Shown one piece after another: positions 9,580-22,060 of a DNA stretch of 64,000 bases (positions within the stretch are counted from its first letter, which is position 1; every line of letters starts with the position of its first letter). The position numbers were made by a program, and so were the translations under genes. Origin of the DNA: Paracoccus aestuariivivens. Its GTDB lineage: Bacteria > Pseudomonadota > Alphaproteobacteria > Rhodobacterales > Rhodobacteraceae. A model generated the notes under the pieces. That model was not told the origin of the DNA. It searched no databases and saw only the letters and a program-made list of their open reading frames with translations. The stretch is from NCBI RefSeq assembly GCF_009711225.1, contig NZ_WMIE01000007.1, positions 1 through 64,000 on the forward strand, written 5' to 3'.

Positions 9580-11115
9580 TCAGGCGTAGGTCTTGGCGTA
9601 ACCGTCCAGCGCTGCCTTGATCGATGCTTCCAGATCGCCCGCGATTTTGCGGTCGTTCCGGGTCATGTCGTCAAGCAGATCGGCTTTCTGGTTACGCAGG
9701 AACTGGATCAGGCCCTGCTCCCACTTCGTCACGTCCTTGACCGGAACGGCATCGATATAGCCTTTGGTGCCGGCATAGATGACGATCACGATCTCGGCGT
9801 TGGTCAGCGGCGAGTATTGCGGCTGCTTCATCAGCTCGGTCAGGCGCGCACCGCGGTTCAGCAGCTTCTGGGTCGCGGCATCAAGATCCGAACCGAACTG
9901 CGCGAAGGCAGCCATTTCGCGATACTGAGCCAGTTCCAGCTTGACCGGACCTGCGACCGATTTCATCGCCTTGGTCTGAGCGGCCGAGCCAACGCGCGAC
10001 ACCGACAGACCGGTGTTCACGGCCGGGCGGATGCCCTGGAAGAACAGTTCCGTTTCCAGGAAGATCTGACCGTCGGTGATCGAGATCACGTTGGTCGGGA
10101 TGTATGCGGAAACGTCGCCAGCTTGGGTTTCGATGATCGGCAGAGCCGTCAGCGAGCCATTGCCATTCGCGTCGTTCAGCTTGGCCGAACGCTCGAGCAG
10201 GCGCGAGTGCAGATAGAAAACGTCGCCCGGATAGGCTTCACGTCCCGGCGGACGGCGCAGCAGCAGCGACATCTGGCGGTAGGCAACAGCTTGCTTGGAC
10301 AGGTCATCATAGATGATCAGGGCGTCCATGCCGTTGTCGCGGAAATACTCGCCCATCGCGGTTGCCGAATAGGGCGCGATATACTGCATCGGAGCCGGGT
10401 CCGAAGCAGTTGCCGCAACGACGGTCGTGTAGGCCATCGCACCGGTTTCTTCGAGCTTCTTCACCAGCTGAGCGACGGTCGAGCGCTTCTGACCCACGGC
10501 GACGTAGATGCAGTGCAGCGTCTTCATGCCATCGGCTTCGCGGCCGTTGTAGTTCTGCTGGTTCAGAATGGTGTCGAGCGCGATTGCGGTCTTGCCGGTC
10601 TGACGGTCACCGATGATCAGCTCGCGCTGGCCACGGCCAACGGGGATCATGGCGTCGACGGATTTCAGGCCGGTCGCCATCGGTTCGTGCACCGATTTAC
10701 GCGGCATGATGCCCGGAGCTTTGACGTCGGCGATGCGGCGCTCGACATTCTCGATCGGGCCTTTGCCGTCGATCGGGTTACCAAGGGCGTCAACGACGCG
10801 ACCCAGCAGACCTTTGCCAGCGGGAACTTCCACGATGGCACCGGTACGCTTGACGGTGTCGCCTTCCTTGATCGAACGGTCGTCGCCGAAAATAACGACG
10901 CCGACGTTGTCGGTTTCAAGGTTCAGCACCATGCCGCGGATGCCGCCCGGGAATTCGACCATCTCACCGGCCTGAACTTTGTCCAGACCATAGATGCGGG
11001 CGATACCGTCACCGACGGACAGCACCTGCCCGACTTCGGCCACCTCGGCATCCTGACCGAAATTCTTGATCTGATCCTTGAGGATGGCCGAAATTTCGGC
11101 TGCCTGGATTCCCAT
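9580..11115 (-). CDS. atpA: ATP synthase F1 alpha subunit
   Basis: The 511-residue regulatory nucleotide-binding subunit. The P-loop GDRQTGKT is at 169-176 (Gln in place of the beta-type residues, as usual for alpha). Other family marks are the N-terminal [18 protein letters not shown], the [43 protein letters not shown] region and the C-terminal domain. The start codon abuts the end of atpH, so the two are translationally coupled. Confidence 0.99.
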   Translation of the reverse strand: MGIQAAEISAILKDQIKNFGQDAEVAEVGQVLSVGDGIARIYGLDKVQAGEMVEFPGGIRGMVLNLETDNVGVVIFGDDRSIKEGDTVKRTGAIVEVPAGKGLLGRVVDALGNPIDGKGPIENVERRIADVKAPGIMPRKSVHEPMATGLKSVDAMIPVGRGQRELIIGDRQTGKTAIALDTILNQQNYNGREADGMKTLHCIYVAVGQKRSTVAQLVKKLEETGAMAYTTVVAATASDPAPMQYIAPYSATAMGEYFRDNGMDALIIYDDLSKQAVAYRQMSLLLRRPPGREAYPGDVFYLHSRLLERSAKLNDANGNGSLTALPIIETQAGDVSAYIPTNVISITDGQIFLETELFFQGIRPAVNTGLSVSRVGSAAQTKAMKSVAGPVKLELAQYREMAAFAQFGSDLDAATQKLLNRGARLTELMKQPQYSPLTNAEIVIVIYAGTKGYIDAVPVKDVTKWEQGLIQFLRNQKADLLDDMTRNDRKIAGDLEASIKAALDGYAKTYA

Positions 11116-11678
11116 TATCCGACCTCTTTCATAGCATTCTGGAGGGAGGCGAGCTTGGAGCGGATCGAGCTGTCGATCATCTGCGAGCCCAGTTTTACAA
11201 TCATGCCACCGATGAGGGTCTCATCGACGCGCGCGTTCAGTTTGATTTTCTTGCCCGATTTGCTGGCCAGCGTATCGGCCAGACGGGTCTTCTGGTCTTC
11301 GGTCAGCGCCTGTGCGCTGACAACATCCGCGGTCATCTCTCCGCGCGCATCGGCGATCAGGCCGCGCAGCTTGGCGATGAATTGGGGCAACGTGAACAGC
11401 CGGCGATTCTGTGCCAGCAAACGCAACGTGTTGGTCAGCTCGACCGAGAAACCCATGCGCGAGGCCAGCGCGGAAATGGCGGCCTCCTGCGCATTGCGGC
11501 CATATAGCGGCGAGACAGTCAGGTCGCGAAGATCGGCGCTTTCACCAAAGGCGGCAGCCAGGTCGTCGATTTGCGTGGACAGGGCGTCAAGACCCGAATC
11601 CTTCACCAGATCGAAAAGGGCCTGTGCATAACGCCCGGCGATATCAGCGGAAATCGAAGCGGAATTGGCCACGGTCAT
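11115..11678 (-). CDS. atpH: ATP synthase F1 delta subunit
   Basis: The 187-residue peripheral-stalk subunit (OSCP homologue) holding the F1 head to the b subunits. The N-terminal helical domain starts [17 protein letters not shown]; the C-terminal part has [34 protein letters not shown], the conserved OSCP/delta ending. First gene of atpHAGDC. The F0 genes are not in this window, consistent with the split F0/F1 operons of Rhodobacteraceae. Confidence 0.97.
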   Translation of the reverse strand: MTVANSASISADIAGRYAQALFDLVKDSGLDALSTQIDDLAAAFGESADLRDLTVSPLYGRNAQEAAISALASRMGFSVELTNTLRLLAQNRRLFTLPQFIAKLRGLIADARGEMTADVVSAQALTEDQKTRLADTLASKSGKKIKLNARVDETLIGGMIVKLGSQMIDSSIRSKLASLQNAMKEVG

Positions 11679-11945
11679 CCTTCCGGTTTGCGCAAGCTCC
11701 GCTGGCGGGCCGGTTTTCCAACCGGTCTGTCACGGAGCGCGGGTCAAAGGGCTCCTTAGGCCGTGCCAGGCCAAAAGTATCCCGAAATCTGCGGCGTCAT
11801 TAGCAGGTGATTTCCCGTGCCGCAACCGCATTGCACACGGAAATGAGAGGCTTTGCGCCCTTAGTGGTATGACGCCGCGACGAAAGCCCTAAAGATGGCG
11901 CTAACGGTGGCGCAAGACCGGAATTCGCGCCGCCAAACCACCCCG
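11679..11945 (-). other. Leader/promoter region of the atp operon
   Basis: 267 non-coding bases between the methyltransferase stop and atpH. It must hold the operon promoter and leader, but no -35/-10 pair convincing enough to place was found by eye. Confidence 0.4.
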
Positions 11946-12740
11946 TCACAGCAGATGCGAAGGTTCGCTTTTCTCGCGCGCCGTCTTGCCGCTTCCGGCC
12001 GGTTTGGGACGCGCGATCCCCTCCAGAATGTCCAGCGGGCTGGGGACGGTCACGCGTCGCACCTTGCCGATCGGCGCCGGAACCTGCTTGCTGAATTCAC
12101 CCAGCACGACGCCCGCGACCAGCACCTGGCTGACCTTGCTGCCGACCCGTTCCCACATCTGCGCGCTGCGCAACCAGAAGCGGCGGTCCGAGGGCGGGAT
12201 ATAAAGTGCTGCACCCGTGTTCTCGACCGCGAAACCGGCGGTCCGCGCCAATGCCTCGAGCTGGCCAGCGGTATAGCTGCGGCCAAAGCCGAAGGGGGTC
12301 GCATCGGACCTCGCCCATAGTCCGGCGCGGTTCGTCGCCATGACCAGCATCCGTCCGCCCGGCCCCAGCACGCGCCACGCTTCGGCCAGCACGGCCTGCG
12401 TGTGGTCCGCCGTCTCAAGCGCGTGCAGCAGGATCAGCCGGTCCACGCTGCCCGTATCCAGCGGCCAAGCGGTTTCCTCGCACAAGGCGGCGCAATTGGG
12501 CAGCCCCGGAGGCCATGCCATCACCCCTTGCGGGCTGGGCATCAGGCTGATGACACGCCGCGCCCGTCCCAGATAAGGGCGCTGCATCGGAGCCGCAAAA
12601 CCGTAGCCTGCCAGCGTCATTCCCGCGGTCTTTTCCGGCGGCCACAGCAGGGTCAGCCGGTCACGCAACACCTTTTGAACCACCCGACCAAGCGCGCGAT
12701 TATAGTAGAATTTCCGTAACTCGATCACATCGTGATGCAT
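11946..12740 (-). CDS. SAM-dependent class I methyltransferase
   Basis: A 264-residue protein starting MHHDVIELRKFYYN at 12740. Longer upstream frames run into the gloB promoter side and are rejected. Methyltransferase features: glycine-containing loop region LAGYGFAAPMQRPYLG, acidic turn DRLILLHALE (about 113-122), and AWRVLGPGGRMLVMATN, the classic motif of Ubie/Methyltransf_11 proteins. The C-terminal third is basic. The substrate is unknown. Divergent from gloB with only 51 bases between starts. Confidence 0.85.
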   Translation of the reverse strand: MHHDVIELRKFYYNRALGRVVQKVLRDRLTLLWPPEKTAGMTLAGYGFAAPMQRPYLGRARRVISLMPSPQGVMAWPPGLPNCAALCEETAWPLDTGSVDRLILLHALETADHTQAVLAEAWRVLGPGGRMLVMATNRAGLWARSDATPFGFGRSYTAGQLEALARTAGFAVENTGAALYIPPSDRRFWLRSAQMWERVGSKVSQVLVAGVVLGEFSKQVPAPIGKVRRVTVPSPLDILEGIARPKPAGSGKTAREKSEPSHLL

Positions 12741-12791
12741 TGCGCCTCTCGTTCGACCGCGCCAGACTGGGGCAAAGCAAAGGATTTGCCA

Positions 12792-13538
12792 ATGCCGCTG
12801 GAACTTGTCCCCGTTCGCTGCCTGACAGACAACTACGCATGGTTGTTGCATGGCAATGGTCAGACCACGCTGATTGACGCCCCCGAAGCCGCGCCCATCC
12901 TTGCCGAACTGGCCGCGCGCGGCTGGACGCTGGACCTGATCGCGCTAACCCATCACCACGCCGACCATATTCAGGCCGTTCCCGAACTTGTGGCAATGAC
13001 CTTTGCCAAGGTGCTGGGCAACGCGCAGGACGCCGCCCGCCTGCCGCCGCTGGATATCGCGACCCGCCCCGGCGAACGGATCGAGATCTGCGGCGAGCCT
13101 GCCGAAGTCATCGACGTTTCCGGCCACACCATCGGCCATGTCGCCTTTTACCTGCCCGATTCAGACATGGCGTTCACCGCCGACAGCTTGATGGCTTTGG
13201 GTTGTGGACGCCTGTTCGAGGGCAACCCGCAGATGATGTGGGACAGCTTGTCACGGCTGAATGCTTTGCCGGGCGAAACGCTGATCTGCTCGGGTCACGA
13301 CTACTGCCTCGGCAATGGCGCATTCGCCCTTTCCGTCGATTCCGGAAATGATGCATTGAGGCAACGCTTGGATGACACTGCCTCTGGCCGCCGTCCCTGC
13401 GCCCCCGCCACCCTTGATGACGAACGCGCGACGAACCCCTTTCTGCGTGTGGCGGAATTGCGAAGCCCGCTTGAGATGAGCGATGCCAGCGATGCCGCTG
13501 TTTTTGCTGAACTTCGCGCGAGAAAGGATCGCTTTTGA
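12792..13538 (+). CDS. gloB: Hydroxyacylglutathione hydrolase (glyoxalase II)
   Basis: A 248-residue metallo-beta-lactamase-fold enzyme. It hydrolyses S-D-lactoylglutathione to D-lactate and glutathione, the last step of methylglyoxal detoxification. The binuclear metal site is shown by THHHADH at 53-59, DVSGHTIGHVAF, FTADSLMALGCGRLFEG and CSGHDY. The C-terminal HAGH domain with NPFLR (glutathione contact) is present. ATG 12792 has AAAGGA upstream. Shares a short divergent promoter region with the methyltransferase gene. Confidence 0.95.
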   Translation: MPLELVPVRCLTDNYAWLLHGNGQTTLIDAPEAAPILAELAARGWTLDLIALTHHHADHIQAVPELVAMTFAKVLGNAQDAARLPPLDIATRPGERIEICGEPAEVIDVSGHTIGHVAFYLPDSDMAFTADSLMALGCGRLFEGNPQMMWDSLSRLNALPGETLICSGHDYCLGNGAFALSVDSGNDALRQRLDDTASGRRPCAPATLDDERATNPFLRVAELRSPLEMSDASDAAVFAELRARKDRF

Positions 13539-13802
13539 GCCGGTTTCTGCGCCGCAGCAAGAGCTTTCTGCCAAGCGTCTGCGTTGGTGCCCGAACTGAT
13601 CGGCCATTCCTCGGGGTGCTTGAAAATACGGCAGCCCGAGATCACATCTCGTTAAACCGCCGGAGTTTCAGTACGAGACAAGTCAATTACCGCTTGAATT
13701 GCGCGAAATTCCCCCAAATTCTTAATTGTATCGTGACAGTCTGGACAGGTGGACCGCCCCATTTGCGGCCCATACCGCCAGCCGACTGACAGGAGCTGAA
13801 TC
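13539..13802. other. gloB-clpA intergenic region
   Basis: 264 bases with no supported gene. It contains the candidate heat-shock promoter at 13693-13719. No clpS-like reading frame is present, although clpS often precedes clpA in proteobacteria. Confidence 0.5.
13693..13719 (+). promoter_or_regulatory. Candidate RpoH (sigma32) heat-shock promoter of clpA
   Basis: CTTGAA (13693-13698), a 13-base spacer and CCCCAAAT (13712-13719) match the heat-shock pattern CTTGAA-N13-CCCCAT with one clear deviation. It lies 84 bases upstream of the clpA GTG start, a sensible place for this protease gene. Inferred from consensus only. Confidence 0.5.
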
Positions 13803-16124
<2,322 letters not shown>

Positions 16125-16145
16125 ACGGCAAGCCATAAGTGTGAG

Positions 16146-16171
16146 GGGCGGCGCTTCGGGGCCGCCCTTTT
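16146..16171 (+). terminator. Rho-independent terminator after clpA
   Basis: GGGCGGC / GCCGCCC stem followed by TTTT, 22 bases after the clpA stop. Confidence 0.8.
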
Positions 16172-16172
16172 A

Positions 16173-16736
16173 CTATGGGTGATTGGTGGTCGTGGCTTTA
16201 AGCTCGGCCAAGATAGTCGGTGTATCCGCAAGCCGCGCAAAATCTGCCTCGAGATGGGCCATGGTCACGTCAAAGATCGTCCGGGCCGAAAGGTTGGCGG
16301 CAGGTAGGCCAAACCCGATGACGGCATCCGTTGCGACCGTCATGTGAAAGCCCAGATCCGCACCCGCGCGAATGGTCGAGTTGACGCAGAACCCCGCGAC
16401 CGCGCCGACAACGACCAGATCGGTGATGCCCTGCAAGGCCAGATGTTCCGCAAGTCTGGTCGAGGCGAAGGCGGACGAGGTGCGCTTGACGAAGACTGTC
16501 TCACCGCTTGCAGGTTCAGCGCAGGCCATGACGGGATAACCCGCCGCATCGGGATGAAAGGCCGACGCCCTATCCGATTCCTGATGATGGATATGGATAA
16601 CGGGTAGCCCTGCGGCACGGAAGGTTGCCACAAGCGAGGCAATACGAGCCGGAGCGGCAGCGTTGACGTGATCCGCTCCGCCCGCAATGCGGTGCTGCAT
16701 TTCCATCTGCATGTCGATGATCAACAGCGCCTGCAT
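16173..16736 (-). CDS. Isochorismatase-family cysteine hydrolase
   Basis: A 187-residue hydrolase starting MQALLIIDMQ at 16736; longer frames upstream overlap mfd and are rejected. The cysteine-hydrolase triad is intact: Asp8 (IIDMQ), Lys84 (FVKRTSSAF) and Cys117 (VGAVAGFCVNST), the last inside the family cis-peptide loop. Members hydrolyse nicotinamide, N-carbamoyl compounds, isochorismate and others; this one cannot be assigned a substrate. Directly downstream of mfd (16 bases), so probably co-transcribed. Confidence 0.88.
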   Translation of the reverse strand: MQALLIIDMQMEMQHRIAGGADHVNAAAPARIASLVATFRAAGLPVIHIHHQESDRASAFHPDAAGYPVMACAEPASGETVFVKRTSSAFASTRLAEHLALQGITDLVVVGAVAGFCVNSTIRAGADLGFHMTVATDAVIGFGLPAANLSARTIFDVTMAHLEADFARLADTPTILAELKATTTNHP

Positions 16737-16752
16737 TACCCGCCCTTCCCGT

Positions 16753-19700
16753 TTACCGCTTGGCGCGGCCTTCCTTGATTTTCGCCGCCAGTTCCTTGGC
16801 AATCGCGAAGGATCCCTTGATCCGGTCGGCATCCGAACTCCAGTCCTGCAGCACCACGATCTTGTTGTCGGTGACCTTGGCCTGCCCCTTCTGGTCATGG
16901 ATGAACTCGACCAGACCTGCGGGGTTCGGGAACTTGTCGTTGTGGAACTGGATGGTGATGCCCTTGGGACCGGCATCCAGCTTCGAGATATTCGCCCGCT
17001 TCGCCATCGCCTTGATGCGGATGACCAGCAGAAGCGTGTTCACCTCGCGCGGCAGCGCTCCGAAGCGGTCGATCAACTCGGCAGCGAAGCCCTCCAACTC
17101 GACCTTGGTCGTCAGTTCGGCCAAACGCCGGTAAAGTCCCAGCCGCACATCCAGATCGGGGACGTAACTTTCGGGGATCGTCACCGGCACGCCAAGATTC
17201 AGTTGCGGCGCCCATTCGTCCTCGGGCGTGCCCTCGATCTCGCCTGACTTCAACTTGGCGATCGTTTCCTCCAGCATCTGCTGGTAAAGTTCGAAGCCGA
17301 CCTCCTTGATATGGCCGGACTGCTCTTCGCCGAGCAGATTGCCTGCCCCACGCAAGTCCAGATCCTGCGAGGCTAGGTTGAAGCCCGCTCCAAGGCTGTC
17401 GATGGCCCCGAGGAATTTCAACCGCCGCATCGCCTGAGGCGTCAGCGGCACACGGGGTTTGGTGGTCAGATAGCAATAGGCCCGTGTCTTCGAACGCCCG
17501 ACCCTGCCGCGGATCTGGTAAAGCTGCGACAGACCGAACATATCCGCCCGCCAGACCACCATGGTGTTAGCCGTCGGAATATCCAGACCCGATTCCACGA
17601 TGGTCGTCGCCAACAGCACGTCGTGACTACCGTCGTAGAATGCGTTCATGCGTTGATCCAAATCGCCCGCAGCCAGCTGCCCATGCGCGACGATATAGCT
17701 GATCTCGGGGACATGCTCCTTCAGCCACTCCTCGACCTCGGGCAGATCGGAAAGGCGAGGCACAACGAAAAAGCTTTGCCCGCCGCGATATTTCTCGCGC
17801 AGCAAGGCCTCGCGCGTCGTGACGCTGTCGAATTCGCTGACATAGGTGCGGATCGCAAGGCGATCGACCGGAGGCGTGCCGATGATCGACAGATCCCGCA
17901 CGCCGGTCAGCGACAGTTGCAGCGTACGCGGAATCGGCGTTGCGGTCAGCGTCAGAACGTGGATGTCGCTGCGCAACTCTTTCAGACGTTCTTTATGGCC
18001 GACACCGAAATGCTGCTCTTCATCGACGATCAGCAGGCCGAGATTCTTGAACCGGACCTGCTTCGCCAACACGGCATGGGTGCCGACGACGATATCGACC
18101 GTACCATCCGCCAGCCCCGCACGGGTCAGACTGGCCTCTTTGGCGCTGACGAAGCGCGAGAGCGGACGCACATTGATCGCTGTGCCACGGAAACGATCCG
18201 CGAAGGTTCGATAATGCTGCCGTGCAAGCAGCGTCGTCGGCGCGACGACCGCCACCTGCCGTCCTTGGCTGGCGGCGATAAAGGCCGCGCGCATGGCGAC
18301 CTCGGTCTTGCCGAAGCCCACATCGCCCACGACCAGCCGGTCCATCGGACGACCGGCGGCCATATCCTCGGCCACGTCGGCGATGGCGCTGGCCTGATCC
18401 TCGGTCTCGGCATAGGGGAAGCGGGCGGCGAAGCCCTCGATCTCGTGATGCTCGGGTTCCAGCACGGGCGCAGGGCGCAAAAGACGTTCGGCGGCGACAC
18501 GCATCAGTTTGTCGGCGATCATCTTGATGCGCTCTTTCAGCCGCGCCTTGCGGGCCTGCCATGCGCCGCCGCCCAGCTTGTCGAGCATGCCTTCTTCGTG
18601 GCCATAACGGCTGAGCAGTTCGATATTCTCGACCGGCAGATACAGCCGGTCGCCACCGGCATATTCCAGCGCCACGCAATCATGTGGCACTTTCAACGCC
18701 ATGACGGTTTCGATGCCGATATAACGCCCGATGCCATGTTCGACATGAACGACCAGATCACCGGGGGACAGCGTCTGGGTATCGCGCAGGAAATTCTCGG
18801 CCTTGCGGCGCTTTTTCGCGCCACGGATCAGGCGGTCACCCAGAACGTCCTGCTCCGAGATGACCGCCAGCGGCCCCGTCGCCTGCCCGTCGGAAATGAA
18901 ACCTTCATCCAAGGGCCAGACCGCCAGACCCAATGCGCCCGGTTGATCCGGCAGATCGCGCATAGTGGCAATGGGCTTCGCGCCGCTTACACCTTCGTCC
19001 GCGATCAGCCCGGCCAGACGCTCGCGCGCGCCCTCCGAGAAACTGGCGATGACAACACGGCGCGTGGCCAGCAGATCACGGACATGATCGGCCAGAGCCT
19101 TGAACAAGTTTCCTTTTTCGGCCTGACGCTCGGGTGCGAAACTGCGCCCGACCCGACCGCCCGCATCCAGCACCCCCGGCCCCGGTGGCTGGTGCAGAAC
19201 CGACAAGCGCAACATGCGATGCGGGGCCAGCCACGCTTTCCACTCGACCTCGTCGGGGAACATCTGCGACGGAGGCACGGGCCGATAAACCGTATCCGTG
19301 CCACCCTTGCGGCTCAGCGCCTCGCGGCGGGCGTCGAACTGCTCGCCAATCGTGTGCCAGCGCACGTCGCGCACCTGATCCAGATGGTCGTCGGTGACAA
19401 TCGAGGCCTCGGGCAGATAATTGAACAGGCTTTCCAGCCGCTCATGGAACCACGGCAGCCAATGTTCCATGCCGGCCATTTTACGGCCCGCGCTGATTCC
19501 CTCGTACAACGGATCATTCGCGCCACCGCCATATTCCGAGCGGTAGTTCTGTCGAAAACGGGTGATCGCCGCCTCGTCCAGAATGACCTCGGACATGGGC
19601 GCGAGTTCGACCCAATCCAGCTTTTCGGTCGAGCGCTGCGTATCGGGATCGAAGCGCCGCGCGCTTTCCAGCACGTCACCGAACATATCCAGCCGGATCG

Positions 19701-20208
19701 GCCCCGCGTCTCCGGGCGGATATATGTCGATGATCCCGCCCCTGACCGCGAAATCGCCGGGTTCGGTCACAGTGGCGGATTGCGAAAAACCCATGCGTGT
19801 CAGAAAGGCCCGCAAGGCGCCCTCGTCCATCCGACTGCCCACAGCGGCCGAGAAACTCGCCTCGCGCAGAGCCTCGCGCGGGGGGACGCGCTGCATCGCG
19901 GCACCAAGGGTCGTCAGCAGGATGAACGGCCCCTTGATCGCCTGATGCGCCAGCGCGGTCAGCACGGCCATGCGCGCAGCCATTACCGCCGGTGCAGGCG
20001 AAACGCGATCATAGGGCGTGGTATCCCAAGCCGGAAATTCCAGCACGACGGCTGCGGGATCGAAGAACGCCAGCGACGCGCGCATGGCGGCCATTCGCCG
20101 GTCATCGCGGGCGATATGGATCACCGGCTGGCCACGGGAAAGCTCGCGCAGGATCAGCGCAGCATCAAGCCCCTCGGGGGCACCGGACAGGATCAGATGG
20201 TCGGACAT
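16753..20208 (-). CDS. mfd: Transcription-repair coupling factor
   Basis: An 1151-residue DNA translocase that removes RNA polymerase stalled at lesions and recruits UvrA. The N-terminal UvrB-like module (with RGGIIDIYPPG) is followed by the RNA-polymerase-interacting domain (DLVVHVEHGIGRYIG, then EYAGGDRLYLPVENIELLSRY). The superfamily 2 helicase motor has Walker A GDVGFGKTE near 628 and the DEEQ box near 727. The C-terminal TRCF domain begins around YVPDLDVRLGLYRRL. Full length. Confidence 0.98.
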   Translation of the reverse strand: MSDHLILSGAPEGLDAALILRELSRGQPVIHIARDDRRMAAMRASLAFFDPAAVVLEFPAWDTTPYDRVSPAPAVMAARMAVLTALAHQAIKGPFILLTTLGAAMQRVPPREALREASFSAAVGSRMDEGALRAFLTRMGFSQSATVTEPGDFAVRGGIIDIYPPGDAGPIRLDMFGDVLESARRFDPDTQRSTEKLDWVELAPMSEVILDEAAITRFRQNYRSEYGGGANDPLYEGISAGRKMAGMEHWLPWFHERLESLFNYLPEASIVTDDHLDQVRDVRWHTIGEQFDARREALSRKGGTDTVYRPVPPSQMFPDEVEWKAWLAPHRMLRLSVLHQPPGPGVLDAGGRVGRSFAPERQAEKGNLFKALADHVRDLLATRRVVIASFSEGARERLAGLIADEGVSGAKPIATMRDLPDQPGALGLAVWPLDEGFISDGQATGPLAVISEQDVLGDRLIRGAKKRRKAENFLRDTQTLSPGDLVVHVEHGIGRYIGIETVMALKVPHDCVALEYAGGDRLYLPVENIELLSRYGHEEGMLDKLGGGAWQARKARLKERIKMIADKLMRVAAERLLRPAPVLEPEHHEIEGFAARFPYAETEDQASAIADVAEDMAAGRPMDRLVVGDVGFGKTEVAMRAAFIAASQGRQVAVVAPTTLLARQHYRTFADRFRGTAINVRPLSRFVSAKEASLTRAGLADGTVDIVVGTHAVLAKQVRFKNLGLLIVDEEQHFGVGHKERLKELRSDIHVLTLTATPIPRTLQLSLTGVRDLSIIGTPPVDRLAIRTYVSEFDSVTTREALLREKYRGGQSFFVVPRLSDLPEVEEWLKEHVPEISYIVAHGQLAAGDLDQRMNAFYDGSHDVLLATTIVESGLDIPTANTMVVWRADMFGLSQLYQIRGRVGRSKTRAYCYLTTKPRVPLTPQAMRRLKFLGAIDSLGAGFNLASQDLDLRGAGNLLGEEQSGHIKEVGFELYQQMLEETIAKLKSGEIEGTPEDEWAPQLNLGVPVTIPESYVPDLDVRLGLYRRLAELTTKVELEGFAAELIDRFGALPREVNTLLLVIRIKAMAKRANISKLDAGPKGITIQFHNDKFPNPAGLVEFIHDQKGQAKVTDNKIVVLQDWSSDADRIKGSFAIAKELAAKIKEGRAKR

Positions 20209-20253
20209 GAATGCTGAGGTAAAGCCGTCGCGGGCGAAGTCAAGGCGCGACTC

Positions 20254-20817
20254 CTAGAAGCCGAACGGATGGGCAATGAACCAAAGCGCGCCGCGATAGG
20301 CCGTGACCGCGACGACGATGATCGAGATCAGGGTTACAAACGCCCGATGCCAGCGCATCAGGTGGGCGGCCTGCCGTGCGGCCTCGTTCACCGCGAGTTG
20401 CTCTGCGCCAGCGGCCTCGACCAGATGCAGAAGCTTGCGGGTCAGGCGCAGCTCGACGGGAACCAGAATCAGGAAAGGCAGCACCAGCAGCACCAGCGCC
20501 TGCGCCATCTCGAGACCGTAGACGAACCCCAGCAGAAACAGCGCGCTCATCGCAAAGGTCGCGACAAACAGCATGACCAGCCCCTCGGTACGGCCAAGAT
20601 GCCGACGCGGCAGCGTCAGCGACAGCCAGTCCAGCAGCAGGAACGCTGCGGGATGATCCTCGTCGCTGTCGGGCTGTTTGCGTGCGCCCTGCACAATGTC
20701 ATAGGGCACGCCCGCAACCCGACGACCGGCCAGCGACCAGACCAGCGCCAGCACCAGCCAGAACCAGATGGATCCAAAGGATCGGCTGTCGAGAAGGGCC
20801 AGAATACCTTCGATCAA
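20254..20817 (-). CDS. Four-helix integral membrane protein of unknown role
   Basis: About 187 residues with four hydrophobic segments: near 16-32 (SIWFWLVLALVWSLAG), 90-112 (LVMLFVATFAMSALFLLGF), 116-132 (ALVLLVLPFLILVPV) and 160-185. A cytoplasmic loop with DSDEDHPAAF lies between helices 1 and 2. Relatives in Rhodobacteraceae are sometimes labelled component of SufBCD complex, but nothing here supports a role in Fe-S assembly. No ATG fits; TTG 20817 has AGGAG 11 bases upstream and is the likely start. Transcribed away from hemB, toward mfd. Confidence 0.65.
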   Translation of the reverse strand: MIEGILALLDSRSFGSIWFWLVLALVWSLAGRRVAGVPYDIVQGARKQPDSDEDHPAAFLLLDWLSLTLPRRHLGRTEGLVMLFVATFAMSALFLLGFVYGLEMAQALVLLVLPFLILVPVELRLTRKLLHLVEAAGAEQLAVNEAARQAAHLMRWHRAFVTLISIIVVAVTAYRGALWFIAHPFGF

Positions 20818-20990
20818 GGGTAAGTCATCTCCTGCGATATGGCCGGACCCTAACCCTGCCCCGCGCAAAGGAAAACCGGAAGTGGTCGCAAGACCGCCAA
20901 GGGGTTGCGCCTCTGCAACTGAGGGTGCAGGGTCTGGCCGGTATTCGCGCCGTCTTTGCAATGCCCGGCGCAAGTCAGGAAGGTACCGCA

Positions 20991-21989
20991 ATGTCCAGCG
21001 CCCCCATCGTCGCCCCTTATCCGGCCACCCGCCTGCGCCGCCTGCGCCGCACTCCCGCGCTCAGGGCGTTGACGACCGAAACCAGCCTGAGCGCCGACAA
21101 CCTGATCTGGCCGATCTTTGTCACCGAGATCGCAGGCGGCGAAGGAGAAATCCCCTCGATGCCCGGTGTCGACCGGCTGACGCTGGACGGGGCGAAGCGG
21201 GCGGCCGAAACGGCCATGCGCCTGAACATTCCGGCGATCTGCATTTTCCCGCATTCCGATCCCGACCTGAAGACCGAAGGTTGCGAACGCGCCTGGGACC
21301 CCGAGAATATCGGCAACAAGGCGATCCGCGCCATAAAGGAAGTCGCGCCGGATCTGGCAGTGATGACCGATATCGCGCTCGACCCCTATAACGCCAACGG
21401 GCATGACGGGCTGGTCAGGGACGGGGTCATCCTGAACGATGAAACCGTCGAGGCCTTGGTCCGCATGGCTCTGGTGCAGGCCGAGTCCGGAGCCGACATC
21501 CTTGGCCCCTCGGATATGATGGACGGCCGCATCGGCGCATTGCGCGCGGCGCTTGAAACGAACAGCCACAAGGATGTAGCGATCCTGTCCTATGCCGCGA
21601 AATATGCCAGCGGTTTCTATGGTCCCTTCCGTGACGCGGTCGGAGCCTCGGGTCGTCTGGTCGGCGACAAGAAGACCTACCAGATCAACCCTGCCAATCG
21701 CGAGGAAGCCGTGCGTTGTGTCGCGCGTGACCTGTCCGAGGGCGCCGATATGGTCATGGTCAAACCGGGGATGCCCTATCTGGATATCTGCCGCGAAGTG
21801 AAAGACCGCTTCGCCGCTCCGACCTACGCCTATCAGGTCAGCGGCGAATACGCGATGCTGGAAGGGGCAATCCGCAACGGTTGGTTGTCGCGCGATGTGG
21901 TGCTGGAAAGCCTGCTCGCATTCCGGCGGGCGGGCTGTGACGGCGTTCTGACCTATTACGCCCCGCAGATCGCCGAAAAGCTGGCGTGA
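20991..21989 (+). CDS. hemB: Delta-aminolevulinic acid dehydratase (porphobilinogen synthase)
   Basis: Condenses two 5-aminolevulinates into porphobilinogen in heme and corrin synthesis. The 332-residue protein shows the family body: NLIWPIFV near the N-terminus, ILSYAAKYASGFYGPFRDAVG with the first substrate Lys, and DMVMVKPGMPYLDI with the Schiff-base Lys. The start ATG 20991 has AGGAAGG upstream. It supplies heme to the aa3 oxidase encoded further right, although the two loci are not co-transcribed. Confidence 0.98.
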   Translation: MSSAPIVAPYPATRLRRLRRTPALRALTTETSLSADNLIWPIFVTEIAGGEGEIPSMPGVDRLTLDGAKRAAETAMRLNIPAICIFPHSDPDLKTEGCERAWDPENIGNKAIRAIKEVAPDLAVMTDIALDPYNANGHDGLVRDGVILNDETVEALVRMALVQAESGADILGPSDMMDGRIGALRAALETNSHKDVAILSYAAKYASGFYGPFRDAVGASGRLVGDKKTYQINPANREEAVRCVARDLSEGADMVMVKPGMPYLDICREVKDRFAAPTYAYQVSGEYAMLEGAIRNGWLSRDVVLESLLAFRRAGCDGVLTYYAPQIAEKLA

Positions 21990-22060
21990 TAAACTGAACC
22001 CCCCTATTATTCGCACCACAAACGGGCGGGGCAACCGCCGGTCAAAGGGATGAGGCGAGC

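Noticed and set aside
13301-13645. Minus-strand frame overlapping the end of gloB
   Set aside because: Most of it is antisense to the conserved gloB C-terminus, and no domain or ribosome site supports it.
17623-20217. 864-codon open frame on the plus strand
   Set aside because: It lies antisense to mfd, whose full motif set is on the other strand. The frame stays open because of GC-rich codon bias, and the translated text is low in sense (many His/Arg/Gln runs).
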